Origin: CAZNKU01 sp045654805
GTDB taxonomy: Bacteria; Bacillota; Clostridia; Monoglobales; Firm-18
Direction: 5' to 3'
Assembly (NCBI GenBank): GCA_045654805.1
Contig: JAZOOD010000017.1
Coordinates: 1-60,612, forward strand
Length of the DNA stretch: 60,612 nt
Shown: positions 32,406 through 41,440 of the stretch, one piece after another
Numbering within the stretch: the stretch's first letter is position 1
Layout: the number at the start of each line of letters is the position of its first letter
Position numbers and translations under genes: made by a program
The notes under the pieces: generated by a model
Seen by the model: only the letters and a program-made list of their open reading frames with translations
Databases searched by the model: none
What the model was told of the DNA's origin: nothing

Positions 32406-33698
32406 ATGAACAGTTTTATCCTAAAGGGAAACATTTGCTACAGCATTTCAAAAACAGAATTAAAGACTCTTTCAGGATATGTTGTGTGCATGGATGGAAA
32501 ATGTGCAGGTGTTTTCGAAAAATTTCCTGAAAAATACAAAGACCTTGAATTTAGAGATTTAAAAGACAAGCTCATTATTCCCGGTATGGTAGATTTACAT
32601 ATTCACGCTCCGCAATATGCTTTTCGTGGTATGGGGATGGATTATGAGCTTATAGAATGGTTAAACACGCAGACCTTCCCCGAAGAAGCCAAGTACAAAG
32701 ATAAAGATTATGCCAAAAAAGCATACACGATATTTGCTGATAATATGAAAAACAGCGCTACCACAAGAGCTTGCATTTTTGCCACAAGGCACAGACAAGC
32801 TACAGAAATACTGATGGATTTAATGGAAGAAACAGGTCTTGTAACCTATGTTGGTAAAATAAACATGGATAGGTCAGCACCCGATGAACTTGTGGAAGAA
32901 AGTGCAGATATGTCTGCTTTTAATACATTTGGATGGATAAACGATATTGCGGGTAAATACAAATGCACAAAGCCTATACTTACACCAAGATTTATTCCAA
33001 GTTGCACAGACGACCTTATGGATCAGCTCCGTGAAATACAAAGGGCATACAACCTGCCCGTACAATCCCATTTGTCAGAGAACAAAGGTGAGATTGAATG
33101 GGTTCGTGAGCTTCGTCCTGACAGTTCGTTCTATGGTGACAGCTACGATAAGCATGATTTGTTCGGTGATAAAAATTTAGATTCTGAAAAAGTCAACACA
33201 GTAATGGCGCATTGTGTGTGGTCAAGTGATGAAGAAGTGAAGCTCATGCGTGAGAATGGTGTATTTATTGCTCATTGTCCTGCATCAAATATAAACCTTA
33301 CGTCAGGAATTGCCCCTGTAAGAAAATACCTTGACCTTGATATGAAAATTGGTCTTGGAAGCGATGTGGCAGGCGGTCAAACGGAATCAATTTTCCGTGC
33401 AATCACAGATGCCATAGGCGTTTCAAAAATGTATTTAAGATATGTTGATGAATATGCAAGTGCTGTTACCTTTGAAGAAGCCTTTTATATGGCTACAAAA
33501 GGCGGCGGTGAGTTCTTTGGAAAAGTAGGAAGCTTTGAAGAAGGATATGAATTTGATGCACTTGTTCTTGATGACAGTATTCTTGCTCATCCGTTAGAAC
33601 TTAATTTAAGACAAAGGTTAGAGCGCAGTGTTTATTTGTCGCTTGATTTGTGTGGTGGTATCAAAGAAAAATATATACAAGGCAACAAAATTATTTAG
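32406..33698 (+). CDS. Guanine deaminase-like amidohydrolase
   Basis: Metal-dependent amidohydrolase of 430 residues, probably deaminating guanine to xanthine. The metal-binding motif PGMVDLHIHAPQ lies near residues 60-71, and the APQ after HxH is typical of guanine deaminases. Further active-site residues are in PVQSHLSENKGE near 218, AHCVWSSDE near 268 and GLGSDVAGGQTES near 317. The ATG at 32406 is nine bases from GGAAAGG. A GTG at 32400 is too close to that site. It is the first gene of unit A of the signalling island. Confidence 0.88.
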   Translation: MNSFILKGNICYSISKTELKTLSGYVVCMDGKCAGVFEKFPEKYKDLEFRDLKDKLIIPGMVDLHIHAPQYAFRGMGMDYELIEWLNTQTFPEEAKYKDKDYAKKAYTIFADNMKNSATTRACIFATRHRQATEILMDLMEETGLVTYVGKINMDRSAPDELVEESADMSAFNTFGWINDIAGKYKCTKPILTPRFIPSCTDDLMDQLREIQRAYNLPVQSHLSENKGEIEWVRELRPDSSFYGDSYDKHDLFGDKNLDSEKVNTVMAHCVWSSDEEVKLMRENGVFIAHCPASNINLTSGIAPVRKYLDLDMKIGLGSDVAGGQTESIFRAITDAIGVSKMYLRYVDEYASAVTFEEAFYMATKGGGEFFGKVGSFEEGYEFDALVLDDSILAHPLELNLRQRLERSVYLSLDLCGGIKEKYIQGNKII

Positions 33699-33709
33699 GA
33701 GGTATTCAA

Positions 33710-36067
33710 ATGAAAACCAAAAGATTTTTAAGCTTATTTATCGCATTTGTGCTTTGCTTGTCATCGTTTACAGCGTTTGCGGAAGAAATTGTTATGGAAT
33801 ATTCACCTTTTGATGAATATGTTGACTATTCCAATATGTATTTCTGGTCGCGCTGGAATAATGGGGATGACAAACCTGCAGATCTTTTCTTTGTATGTCC
33901 AACAGTTGATATGGGCAAAGAAGGAAATTATAATGCTTACATAACAGATGAAAAATACCGTGAGAGCTTTGACGGTGCTACTAATATGGAACTTGGCATT
34001 TATGACGATGTTGCAAGAGTTTACGCACCTTATTACAGACAGGCAACATTCCCTGTTTACAGCCTTAGCAAAGAAGAACAGGAAAAATATCTTAGTGCAG
34101 CATACGAAGACGTTAAAAAAGCATTTCTTTACTTTGCTGATCAGACAGACGCCACAAGACCACTGATACTTGCAGGATTTTCACAGGGTGCGGATATGAT
34201 AATACGTTTGATGAAAGATTTGTTTGATGAGCCACAGTATCAGAGAAGACTTGTTGCTGCATACCCTATTGGTTGGAAACTTACCGAAGATGAGGTTAAA
34301 GAATATCCGCATCTTATGCCTGCCGAAGGAGAAACAGATACAGGTGTGATTGTTACATTCAATAGTGAAGATAAGGATATTGCTTCTTCATTAATAGTTG
34401 GTGAAAATGAAAAAACATACTCTATAAATCCGCTTAACTGGAAAACAACATCCGAAGTTGCCGATAAGTCTCTTAATAAAGGTGCTTGTTTTACCGATTA
34501 TTCAGGAAACATCAAGGAAGAAATTCCAAATCTTACCGGTGCTTACATAGATGAAGAGCGAGGAACGCTTAAGGTTACAGATGTAAAGCCTGAAGATTAC
34601 CCCGGAAAACTTTTTGATGATGGTATATATCATCTTTATGATTATCAGTTCTTTTTCAGAAATCTCGAAGAAAATGTAGGCAAACGTCTTTCTGCATTTA
34701 ATGAAAAAAATAAAGATAAACTGGATGTTATTTACAACAACGATTTGCTGACTTTTGATGTGGAGCCTATTATTGAAAATGGCAGAACTCTGGTTCCGTT
34801 CAGAACTATTTTTGAAACCATGGGCTGTGCAGTTTATTATTCCGAAGAGGACGGCAAACAGATTGTTTCCGCACGAAGAGCAGATGATAGCTTGGTGCTT
34901 ACCATAGGCGAAAACAAGATGTATTTTAATGGCAAGGAAATAGACCTTGATGTACCTGCAAAAATAAAAGACGGTAGAACATTAGTGCCACTCAGAGCAA
35001 TATCAGAGGCGTTTGAGTGCGATGTGGATTGGGCAGGAGATACAAAAAATGTATATATTTGTTCACCTGCATCAGCATATACCATACATGCCCAAAAATT
35101 TGAAGAAACCATAACCGACGATGAGGGGAATGTGCTAATTGAAGTGGTTGCATATTGTCCTGCCATAGAAAATCCCAATGAAAGTTCAACATTCGATACA
35201 ATCAACGAAGATTATAAGTGGGATGTTGATAGGTTCTTGGAAGAAGCAAGAGAAAAGAAGGAAGATGCACTTACTTTGCGTAAACAAATGGGTGATGCTT
35301 TTGTACCTTTTGTTTATGAACTTACTTACGAACAAACTTACAGTATTTGGGGATACCTTTCGTTTGTTAGCCACAAATATGTAAATTTGGGCGGTGTTCA
35401 TCCTACAAAAACAATGGAGTCAAGAACATATCACACAAACAATAATGTGGAACTTTCTGTTTCAGAATTACTTATGGAAGATCAACTGGATGTTTCTTTG
35501 GTTAAGTTTGTAACAAATTTATTTGTTGATAAGTTAAAGGAGATAGCACCTGAATCAGCTGATATATATACTTATGATTATGTGAATGAATATCTTGGAT
35601 ATGTTCAGTTCTACATCACACACAATTCGATGGTGCTTTATTTCAATCAGGGTGAACTTGCGCCTTATGCACTTGGTGTAATAAGCGTTGAGATTCCTTT
35701 TGATACCGGACTTTTCTATATCGATTCGAGAAATAACTACAAAGCAGAACAATTATTTGAACGCGAATATGACAACGGATACGAATGGAAGGTTATTGAC
35801 TATACAAAAGATAAGCTTGAAATTACAGAAAAGGCTACCGACTATCCACCTGAAAAAATTTATTCAGAATACTACCCTGTTGGCTTAATGCAAGTCACAG
35901 CAAAAGGCATTAAAAAGGGTAATGCAAGTTTAGTTATGGCACATGTAGAAAAGGGTAAGGGTTTGGAAACTGCAATTCAAATCAAAAAGGCAGATTTATA
36001 TGTTGACGAAAATAATATGCTTTCACTTATTACCGAAGATGATGCTATGTATTTATCAAGTAAATAA
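33710..36067 (+). CDS. Secreted multidomain protein: DUF3089 hydrolase, stalk and DUF4163/DUF3298 domains
   Basis: A 785-residue exported protein. Residues 1-23 are a signal peptide. Residues 30-260 resemble the DUF3089 alpha/beta hydrolase, with the nucleophile motif AGFSQGAD near residue 157. Residues 340-455 hold two copper amine oxidase N-terminal-like repeats (GRTLVPFRTIFETMG and GRTLVPLRAISEAFE), usually surface stalks. Residues 465-660 resemble DUF4163/DUF3298 (the RsiV-like extracellular fold). The last 120 residues are unassigned, perhaps Ig-like. The ATG at 33710 follows AGGAGG. The substrate is unknown. An esterase or lipase-like role at the cell surface is an inference. Confidence 0.78.
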   Translation: MKTKRFLSLFIAFVLCLSSFTAFAEEIVMEYSPFDEYVDYSNMYFWSRWNNGDDKPADLFFVCPTVDMGKEGNYNAYITDEKYRESFDGATNMELGIYDDVARVYAPYYRQATFPVYSLSKEEQEKYLSAAYEDVKKAFLYFADQTDATRPLILAGFSQGADMIIRLMKDLFDEPQYQRRLVAAYPIGWKLTEDEVKEYPHLMPAEGETDTGVIVTFNSEDKDIASSLIVGENEKTYSINPLNWKTTSEVADKSLNKGACFTDYSGNIKEEIPNLTGAYIDEERGTLKVTDVKPEDYPGKLFDDGIYHLYDYQFFFRNLEENVGKRLSAFNEKNKDKLDVIYNNDLLTFDVEPIIENGRTLVPFRTIFETMGCAVYYSEEDGKQIVSARRADDSLVLTIGENKMYFNGKEIDLDVPAKIKDGRTLVPLRAISEAFECDVDWAGDTKNVYICSPASAYTIHAQKFEETITDDEGNVLIEVVAYCPAIENPNESSTFDTINEDYKWDVDRFLEEAREKKEDALTLRKQMGDAFVPFVYELTYEQTYSIWGYLSFVSHKYVNLGGVHPTKTMESRTYHTNNNVELSVSELLMEDQLDVSLVKFVTNLFVDKLKEIAPESADIYTYDYVNEYLGYVQFYITHNSMVLYFNQGELAPYALGVISVEIPFDTGLFYIDSRNNYKAEQLFEREYDNGYEWKVIDYTKDKLEITEKATDYPPEKIYSEYYPVGLMQVTAKGIKKGNASLVMAHVEKGKGLETAIQIKKADLYVDENNMLSLITEDDAMYLSSK

Positions 36068-36103
36068 TTAAATGATTATATAATTTTAAAGGAGAAAATT
36101 TTT

Positions 36104-36433
36104 ATGAAAAAGAATATTTTATTTTTAATCCCAATGTTACTCGTTGTTGTTGCACTGTTTTTACTTCGTGCAACAGGCATGAAAGTACATATAGCCGTAT
36201 CTGTTGTAGGTCTTGTGCTTCTTGTTGCATATACTCTTGCAACAAAAAAAGATTGGAGAAATCCTGCACTTGAAATACTACATCGTGTGTGCTATGCCAT
36301 TGCTTTAATTACAGGTGTTGTACTTATGAATGTACACGGCATTGCTGCTATTTCCATTATTCATAAAGTAAGTGCAGTTTTGTTTGCTGTTCTTTGGATT
36401 AGCGTGGAAGTACATAAAGCAATTAAGAACTAA
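36104..36433 (+). CDS. Small four-helix membrane protein
   Basis: A 109-residue protein with four hydrophobic helices and short loops. Conserved-looking His residues occur at HIAVS, LHRVC, HGIAA and EVHKA. Their pairing across helices recalls cytochrome b-type or DUF4405-like small membrane proteins, so haem binding is possible but unproven. It lies inside unit A with a GGAGAA site. Confidence 0.6.
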   Translation: MKKNILFLIPMLLVVVALFLLRATGMKVHIAVSVVGLVLLVAYTLATKKDWRNPALEILHRVCYAIALITGVVLMNVHGIAAISIIHKVSAVLFAVLWISVEVHKAIKN

Positions 36434-36447
36434 TCAGGTGATTTGTT

Positions 36448-38364
36448 ATGAAGAAAATAAGTATAATTACGATATTACTGATTCTATGCACAGCGGTAAA
36501 CTGTTTGGCATCGGGGGTATATTACCTTCCGGATGTAACAAGTGAAATGTCTTCGCCTTCCTTTTGGTCGATTGAGACTGACGTTTTAATGTCATATGAC
36601 GAAATAGAAAATCTAAACGAAGAAACAATTTCTGCACAAGGCACTAATATGTATGACCTTAAAAATCTGCCTGAAGTTGTTGACGGTGTTGCACTAAACG
36701 AAGCAATTAAGAAATCAAGTCAGGCAGATGCAGCATATTATCTTGGCTGGACTTATCTTGAAAGCAAGGAAAAAGCAACTCAGGAAGATTACGACAAAAT
36801 AATCGAAAACACTCAGAATCCTGATGCAAAAAAAGAACAAAAGGTTCTCTATGGCATTGCAACCAAAAGAACAGAACTTCGCACATTCCCAACTCCTGTT
36901 GCAATTTGGGACGATCCTGCCGATTCTGATTTTGACTATCAGTATCTCGTTTCGGTAAGAGTGAATGAACCGGTTGTAATCACATCAAAGTCAAAAGACG
37001 GAAACTACTATCTTGCAAAAAGCATTTGTTGTTCTGGCTGGATACCTGCAGACTCAGTTGCGATTTGTAAGGATAAGGATGAATGGATTTCAGCGTGGGA
37101 TATAAAAAACGAAGATGCTCTTATAGTATGGGGTGATAAGGTTTTTACAGAAACCTCAATAGTTGGTGCAGATAGATCAGACCTTATGCTGACAATGGGA
37201 ACAGTTTTAGAACTTGCAAAAGATGTTAATCCAAACGAACTTATAGATAACCGTGCGGCATATAACAATTATGCAGTATGGGTGCCTGTAAGAAATGATG
37301 ATGGTACATACTCAAAAAAATTAACACTTATTTCAGAACATAAAAAAGTGTATGCAGGATATATGCCACTTACAAAAGAGAATATATCAAAGGTTGTGTT
37401 CTCGGCTCTCGGCAACACTTACGGTTGGGGCGGAACCCTTAATTCCGATGATTGCTCAGGATATATGAGAAATGTGTATAAATGCTTTGGTATGGAGCTT
37501 GCACGAAATACCACATGGCAATCATCAATGCCTATGGCAAAGGTAGATATGCAGTATATGTCCAAAGAAGAAAAAATTAAATTCTTTGAAGCACTTCCTT
37601 TTGGAACAATTCTTTATTTCAGTGGTCATGAAATGATGTATCTTGGCAGTCAAAACGGAAAGTATTATGTGATAAGTAGCGTAGGAACGATTATGCAGCC
37701 TGAAAATCCATCGGTTCGCCAGCGTATCCGTTCCACGATTGTAAATACACTCGATGTAAAAAGAGCTAACGGCAATACTTGGTTTGATGAACTTACCGTT
37801 GCACTTGTTCCATACTTCGATATTAGCGAAAATGCTTTGCCCGAATATGAATGGTATCATGATGGCGTAGCATATTGCCTTAAAAACAAAATCATGCAGG
37901 GCGATGAAAATAAATTCTTCAACCCAACAAAAAATATAACTTGGGCAGAGCTTTTGCAGATTTTGTACAACATGGAAGAAACAAAGCCTGAATATGAATT
38001 AGAAGAAGATGCTTCGTGGTATGCTGCAGCAGTTAAATGGGCGAAAGATAGCGAGTTGATATATGAAAATGACAAAGACTTTGATCCGGAATCGGCAATA
38101 AGTCGAGAACAGCTTGCATCTGTTTTGTACCTGTATGCACAGTTTAAGGGATATGATGTAAGCGTGGGAGAAGAAACAAATATACTTTCCTATGATGATG
38201 CTTTTGATATATCTGAATATGTAATCCCTGCTATGCAGTATGTCATCGGTGCAGGTATTATCAACGGAAAAACAATTGGTACGGTAAATCCAAAAGATAA
38301 TGCAACAAGAGCAGAAATTGCCGTAATTCTTCACAGATTTATTGAAAAAACGAAAGAAATCTGA
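36448..38364 (+). CDS. S-layer-anchored NlpC/P60-like cell wall protein
   Basis: A 638-residue exported protein. A signal peptide (residues 1-21) is followed by a helical region. SH3-like segments lie at about 130-300 and an NlpC/P60-like catalytic domain starts near residue 312. That domain has LGNTYGWGG, the probable nucleophile Cys in SDDCSGYM near residue 335, and a His in YFSGHEMMYLG near 394. The C-terminal 180 residues hold SLH repeats (WYAAAVKWAKDSELIY, then SREQLASVLYLYAQFKG) that attach to secondary wall polymers. It probably trims peptidoglycan at the surface. The last repeat resembles that of the 5'-nucleotidase at 41441. Confidence 0.85.
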   Translation: MKKISIITILLILCTAVNCLASGVYYLPDVTSEMSSPSFWSIETDVLMSYDEIENLNEETISAQGTNMYDLKNLPEVVDGVALNEAIKKSSQADAAYYLGWTYLESKEKATQEDYDKIIENTQNPDAKKEQKVLYGIATKRTELRTFPTPVAIWDDPADSDFDYQYLVSVRVNEPVVITSKSKDGNYYLAKSICCSGWIPADSVAICKDKDEWISAWDIKNEDALIVWGDKVFTETSIVGADRSDLMLTMGTVLELAKDVNPNELIDNRAAYNNYAVWVPVRNDDGTYSKKLTLISEHKKVYAGYMPLTKENISKVVFSALGNTYGWGGTLNSDDCSGYMRNVYKCFGMELARNTTWQSSMPMAKVDMQYMSKEEKIKFFEALPFGTILYFSGHEMMYLGSQNGKYYVISSVGTIMQPENPSVRQRIRSTIVNTLDVKRANGNTWFDELTVALVPYFDISENALPEYEWYHDGVAYCLKNKIMQGDENKFFNPTKNITWAELLQILYNMEETKPEYELEEDASWYAAAVKWAKDSELIYENDKDFDPESAISREQLASVLYLYAQFKGYDVSVGEETNILSYDDAFDISEYVIPAMQYVIGAGIINGKTIGTVNPKDNATRAEIAVILHRFIEKTKEI

Positions 38365-38394
38365 TAAAATATACATATGAAAGAGGGATTAAGT

Positions 38395-38661
38395 ATGAAT
38401 CAAAAATGGAGCGAAAAAACTACATTGCAAAAGGTTATGGACATTATTGCCGGAATTGCATTTTTAGTATATTTAATATTTCAGGCGTTGGAAAGAGCAG
38501 GCAAGGTAGTGTCTGCAGATCTTATTACAAGCATAGCTATATTAGTTGTCTGCGTATGTGAGGCGGTTTCATTCTGGAATACAAAACGCGTATTCTCTTA
38601 TATTGCAATCGGAGGGGGATTTTTATTGGCAACGGTTTTAGCATTGTTGTATTTATTATAA
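38395..38661 (+). CDS. Small three-helix membrane protein
   Basis: An 88-residue protein starting MNQKWSEKTTLQKVMDIIAG, with three hydrophobic helices and a basic loop NTKRVF. The start at 38395 follows AGAGGGA. An ATG at 38377 lies in front of that site. It lies directly before the histidine kinase in unit A, so an accessory role in sensing is possible. I do not recognise a family. Confidence 0.65.
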   Translation: MNQKWSEKTTLQKVMDIIAGIAFLVYLIFQALERAGKVVSADLITSIAILVVCVCEAVSFWNTKRVFSYIAIGGGFLLATVLALLYLL

Positions 38662-38696
38662 GCGGATAGAGATACTGATTGCGGAGAGTGATTATT

Positions 38697-40556
38697 ATGA
38701 AATCTAATAAAGAAAAACTAAAAAACAGAATATTTATAAGCTTATGTATCTCTTTGCTTGCCGTTGTTCTTTGTTTCTTTGTATATACAGGAAGAAATTA
38801 TGGAAGTCAGGCAATGAATGCACTATATCTTTCCGCAGAATTTCAGGGTGAGTATAAAGTGGCGGACGGCAATTGGCACCCTTATGTCAAAGGTGAGCAT
38901 ATTCCTGCCAATAAAGGCGATGTAACATTGAAAGGGCATTTTCGGTTATTTGTTCCTACCACGGGAGAGGTTGTAGGAATTGCAGATGAAGGCGTTGTTC
39001 TTGCGTTTTATTTTAACCATATTGGCGGTGAAATTTCGGAAGACGGAGAAACTTTCCGCCCCTTTGATGCCGAGAGTGTTCTTATCGGCGAGGATCTGTG
39101 CGGTAAAATGTATATCGGATATGAATGCAAAGGTGATGAAGAAATTACAATCAGGCTGAAGAACCCTCATAAATTCGGAAACCCGGGAGCCATTGACGAT
39201 TTTCTTAACAACTTAAGCACCTATGGCGGAACAGATTTTGAGAGAGATACATTAAACAGAGGCAGTGCGGATAGAATTTTGGGTATTGCATTTATTTTGT
39301 TTGCATTTATGATTTTGGGTACGGCGATATTCTCTATGCTCATTCATATCAAAGGAAGTAAAAATCTGTGGCTTGCAGGATTTGGAATTTTCTCTGCCGG
39401 AATATACTTCTTATTTAAGGCACACGGCGTTATGTTCTTTAGCGAAATAATTAAATTCAATACCCGTATGGTGATAGGCTCTATGATGCTTTATATGCTC
39501 TGTGTAACTGCTTTTATTGCAGGTATGTTTGAGGACAAGTTTAGAAAACTAAGCAATAGTCTTACCATTCTTGCTTTATTCTCAAATCTGGCAATTATGC
39601 TTTCACCGTCAGTTTCCGATGTAAAGTTCTATGATGCATTACCTGTATGGGTGTCTGTGCAGAGTGTGATTTGCATTGTGATGAGCGTTCTTCTTGCCAT
39701 TCGTATTGCAAAGGACGATAAAAAAGAAAAAATGCTTTCAGCTTTTGCGATGCTTCCGATGATTTCGTTTATAATCGACGTGGCAGGAATAACTTTTGGA
39801 TTATCCACAAGAGTAATTGTTTCAGAGATTGTATTTATTCTTGTGTTTATTGTATCCGTAATTGTGCTTTTAAAGGTTGTTCCGCAAAACTTGAATGCGG
39901 CAATAAGAGCAAGAGAACTTGAAGCAGAAAAACTGATTTTGAAGGCAGAACTCACGGAAAGCCGCATTGCCACTATGATAAGTCAGATTCAGCCGCATTT
40001 CATCTATAACACACTTGGGACGATTGAGCAGCTTTGTATCACCGAACCAAAAGAAGCTTCAAAGCTTGTGCGTAATTTCAGCTTGTATTTAAGAGGAAAT
40101 TTCAGCGAGCTTGACAATGCCAAACCTATAAGATTTTCGCAGGAAATGAATCATGTTAAGCATTATACCGATATTGAGCAGGTTCGTTTCCCTGATATGA
40201 CAATACAATATGACCTTCGCTCAGTAGAATTTCTTCTTCCTGCACTTTCTGTTCAACCTCTTGTAGAAAATGCCATAAAGCACGGTCTTATGGGACTTGA
40301 AGAAGGCGGCATAGTTACAATATCTGCTTATGAAACAGATGATTCATATATTGTAGAGGTAACAGATGACGGTGTTGGTTTTGATATGAGCGTAGGATAT
40401 GATGAAACCAAGCATGTCGGTATAAAAAATATAAGAGGTCGAATTGAAGCAATGTGCAGCGGAACGCTGACCATAGAAAGCGAAATCGGTAAAGGCACAA
40501 AGGCAACTATAAGAATACCAAAGGAGGCTGGGGATTATGATAGCGATAACAGTTGA
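38697..40556 (+). CDS. 7TM sensor histidine kinase (LytS/YehU class)
   Basis: A membrane histidine kinase of 619 residues. A first membrane helix (about 12-34) is followed by an extracytoplasmic domain (35-190) and about seven helices (195-400) in the 7TMR-DISM arrangement. The kinase core follows: QIQPHFIYNTLGTIEQL with the phospho-acceptor His near residue 434. The GHKL ATPase has VQPLVENAIKHGL near 525, DDGVGFD near 563 and the G2-type region after it. The start at 38697 follows GGAGAG. It overlaps the response regulator by 20 bases, so the two are a matched pair. The ligand is unknown. Confidence 0.92.
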   Translation: MKSNKEKLKNRIFISLCISLLAVVLCFFVYTGRNYGSQAMNALYLSAEFQGEYKVADGNWHPYVKGEHIPANKGDVTLKGHFRLFVPTTGEVVGIADEGVVLAFYFNHIGGEISEDGETFRPFDAESVLIGEDLCGKMYIGYECKGDEEITIRLKNPHKFGNPGAIDDFLNNLSTYGGTDFERDTLNRGSADRILGIAFILFAFMILGTAIFSMLIHIKGSKNLWLAGFGIFSAGIYFLFKAHGVMFFSEIIKFNTRMVIGSMMLYMLCVTAFIAGMFEDKFRKLSNSLTILALFSNLAIMLSPSVSDVKFYDALPVWVSVQSVICIVMSVLLAIRIAKDDKKEKMLSAFAMLPMISFIIDVAGITFGLSTRVIVSEIVFILVFIVSVIVLLKVVPQNLNAAIRARELEAEKLILKAELTESRIATMISQIQPHFIYNTLGTIEQLCITEPKEASKLVRNFSLYLRGNFSELDNAKPIRFSQEMNHVKHYTDIEQVRFPDMTIQYDLRSVEFLLPALSVQPLVENAIKHGLMGLEEGGIVTISAYETDDSYIVEVTDDGVGFDMSVGYDETKHVGIKNIRGRIEAMCSGTLTIESEIGKGTKATIRIPKEAGDYDSDNS

Positions 40557-41313
40557 TGATGAAAGACCAATGCTTAAAGCTCTTACAGATATTGTTAAAG
40601 CTTCACCTGATATAAAAGAGGTCTATGATTTTTCTGCCTGCTCTGCGGCTCTTGAGTGGATTTCTGAAAATCGCTTAGATGTAGCCTTTCTTGATATAAA
40701 TATGCGTGGTATGGGCGGTCTTGCCTTAGCTGAAAAGATCACCGAGATTTATCCGGAGTGTAAAATTGTTTTCTGTACAGGTTATGAGGAGTATGCATTA
40801 AACGCTATACAACTTCGGTGCAGCGGATACCTTATGAAACCAATAACACCGGAAGCTGTTCAAAAAGAAATTGACCATATCAAGAGTAAAAATCCGAATG
40901 TGTCGCTTCTTGATGTTAAATGCTTCGGAAATTTCGAGGTTTTAAAAAACGGAGAGGCACTTACCTTTAAGCGGACAAAGGCAAAAGAACTTTTCGCTGT
41001 GCTTGTTGACAGAAACGGCGCCGGGATGACCGGAAAGCAAATATGTGCCATTATGTGGCCCGAAAACACAGACGATGTTAAAAATATGGATTATTTAAGG
41101 CATCTTGTCGGAGACCTGAAAAAAGCACTTGCAAATGTCGGTGCAGAAGACGTCTTTTGTCAGGACGGATACAATTACAGAATTGAGCCTTCAAGAATCA
41201 ATTGTGATTATCACAACTTTTTGAAAACCGGTATGCCTCAGTTCCACGGTGAGTATATGACACAGTATTCATGGGCAGAAGATACTCTCGCTCTGCTGCT
41301 TGAAACAAATTAA
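40537..41313 (+). CDS. Response regulator with SARP-like DNA-binding domain
   Basis: A 258-residue regulator. The receiver domain (1-115) has acidic residues D7, D8 and E9, the phospho-acceptor D53 in FLDINM, T81 and K101 in YLMKPIT. Residues 128-215 form a winged-helix of the SARP/Trans_reg_C type, with VKCFGNFEVLKNGEALTFKR, then KAKELFAVLVDRNG and ICAIMWPE, and CQDGYNYRIE near the end. Such domains bind heptamer direct repeats with an 11-bp period, just upstream of a -10 box. The three island promoters have that layout, so this protein is a candidate activator of all three units, including its own. Confidence 0.92.
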   Translation: MIAITVDDERPMLKALTDIVKASPDIKEVYDFSACSAALEWISENRLDVAFLDINMRGMGGLALAEKITEIYPECKIVFCTGYEEYALNAIQLRCSGYLMKPITPEAVQKEIDHIKSKNPNVSLLDVKCFGNFEVLKNGEALTFKRTKAKELFAVLVDRNGAGMTGKQICAIMWPENTDDVKNMDYLRHLVGDLKKALANVGAEDVFCQDGYNYRIEPSRINCDYHNFLKTGMPQFHGEYMTQYSWAEDTLALLLETN

Positions 41314-41322
41314 TAAATCAGT

Positions 41323-41358
41323 TTGCGGTCGGAATTATCCGACCGTAATTTTTTTTGT
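41323..41358 (+). terminator. Terminator of unit A
   Basis: An 11-bp stem with one G-U pair (41323-41333 with 41338-41348) followed by a run of eight T residues. Confidence 0.85.
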
Positions 41359-41369
41359 TTAAATTTAAA

Positions 41370-41405
41370 TTTGTCATAGGTTTGTCATAGATAGTCTGAT
41401 AAAAT
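41370..41405 (+). promoter_or_regulatory. Activator-type promoter B (TTGTCAT direct repeats)
   Basis: TTTGTCATA (41370-41378), GG, TTTGTCATA (41381-41389), exactly 10 bp, then TAAAAT (41400-41405). The 20-bp repeat is identical to promoters A and C. The -35 position reads TAGGTT. It precedes the 5'-nucleotidase gene. Confidence 0.88.
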
Positions 41406-41440
41406 AACAAAATAAAATATTATTAGGAGAGGTTTTGACT

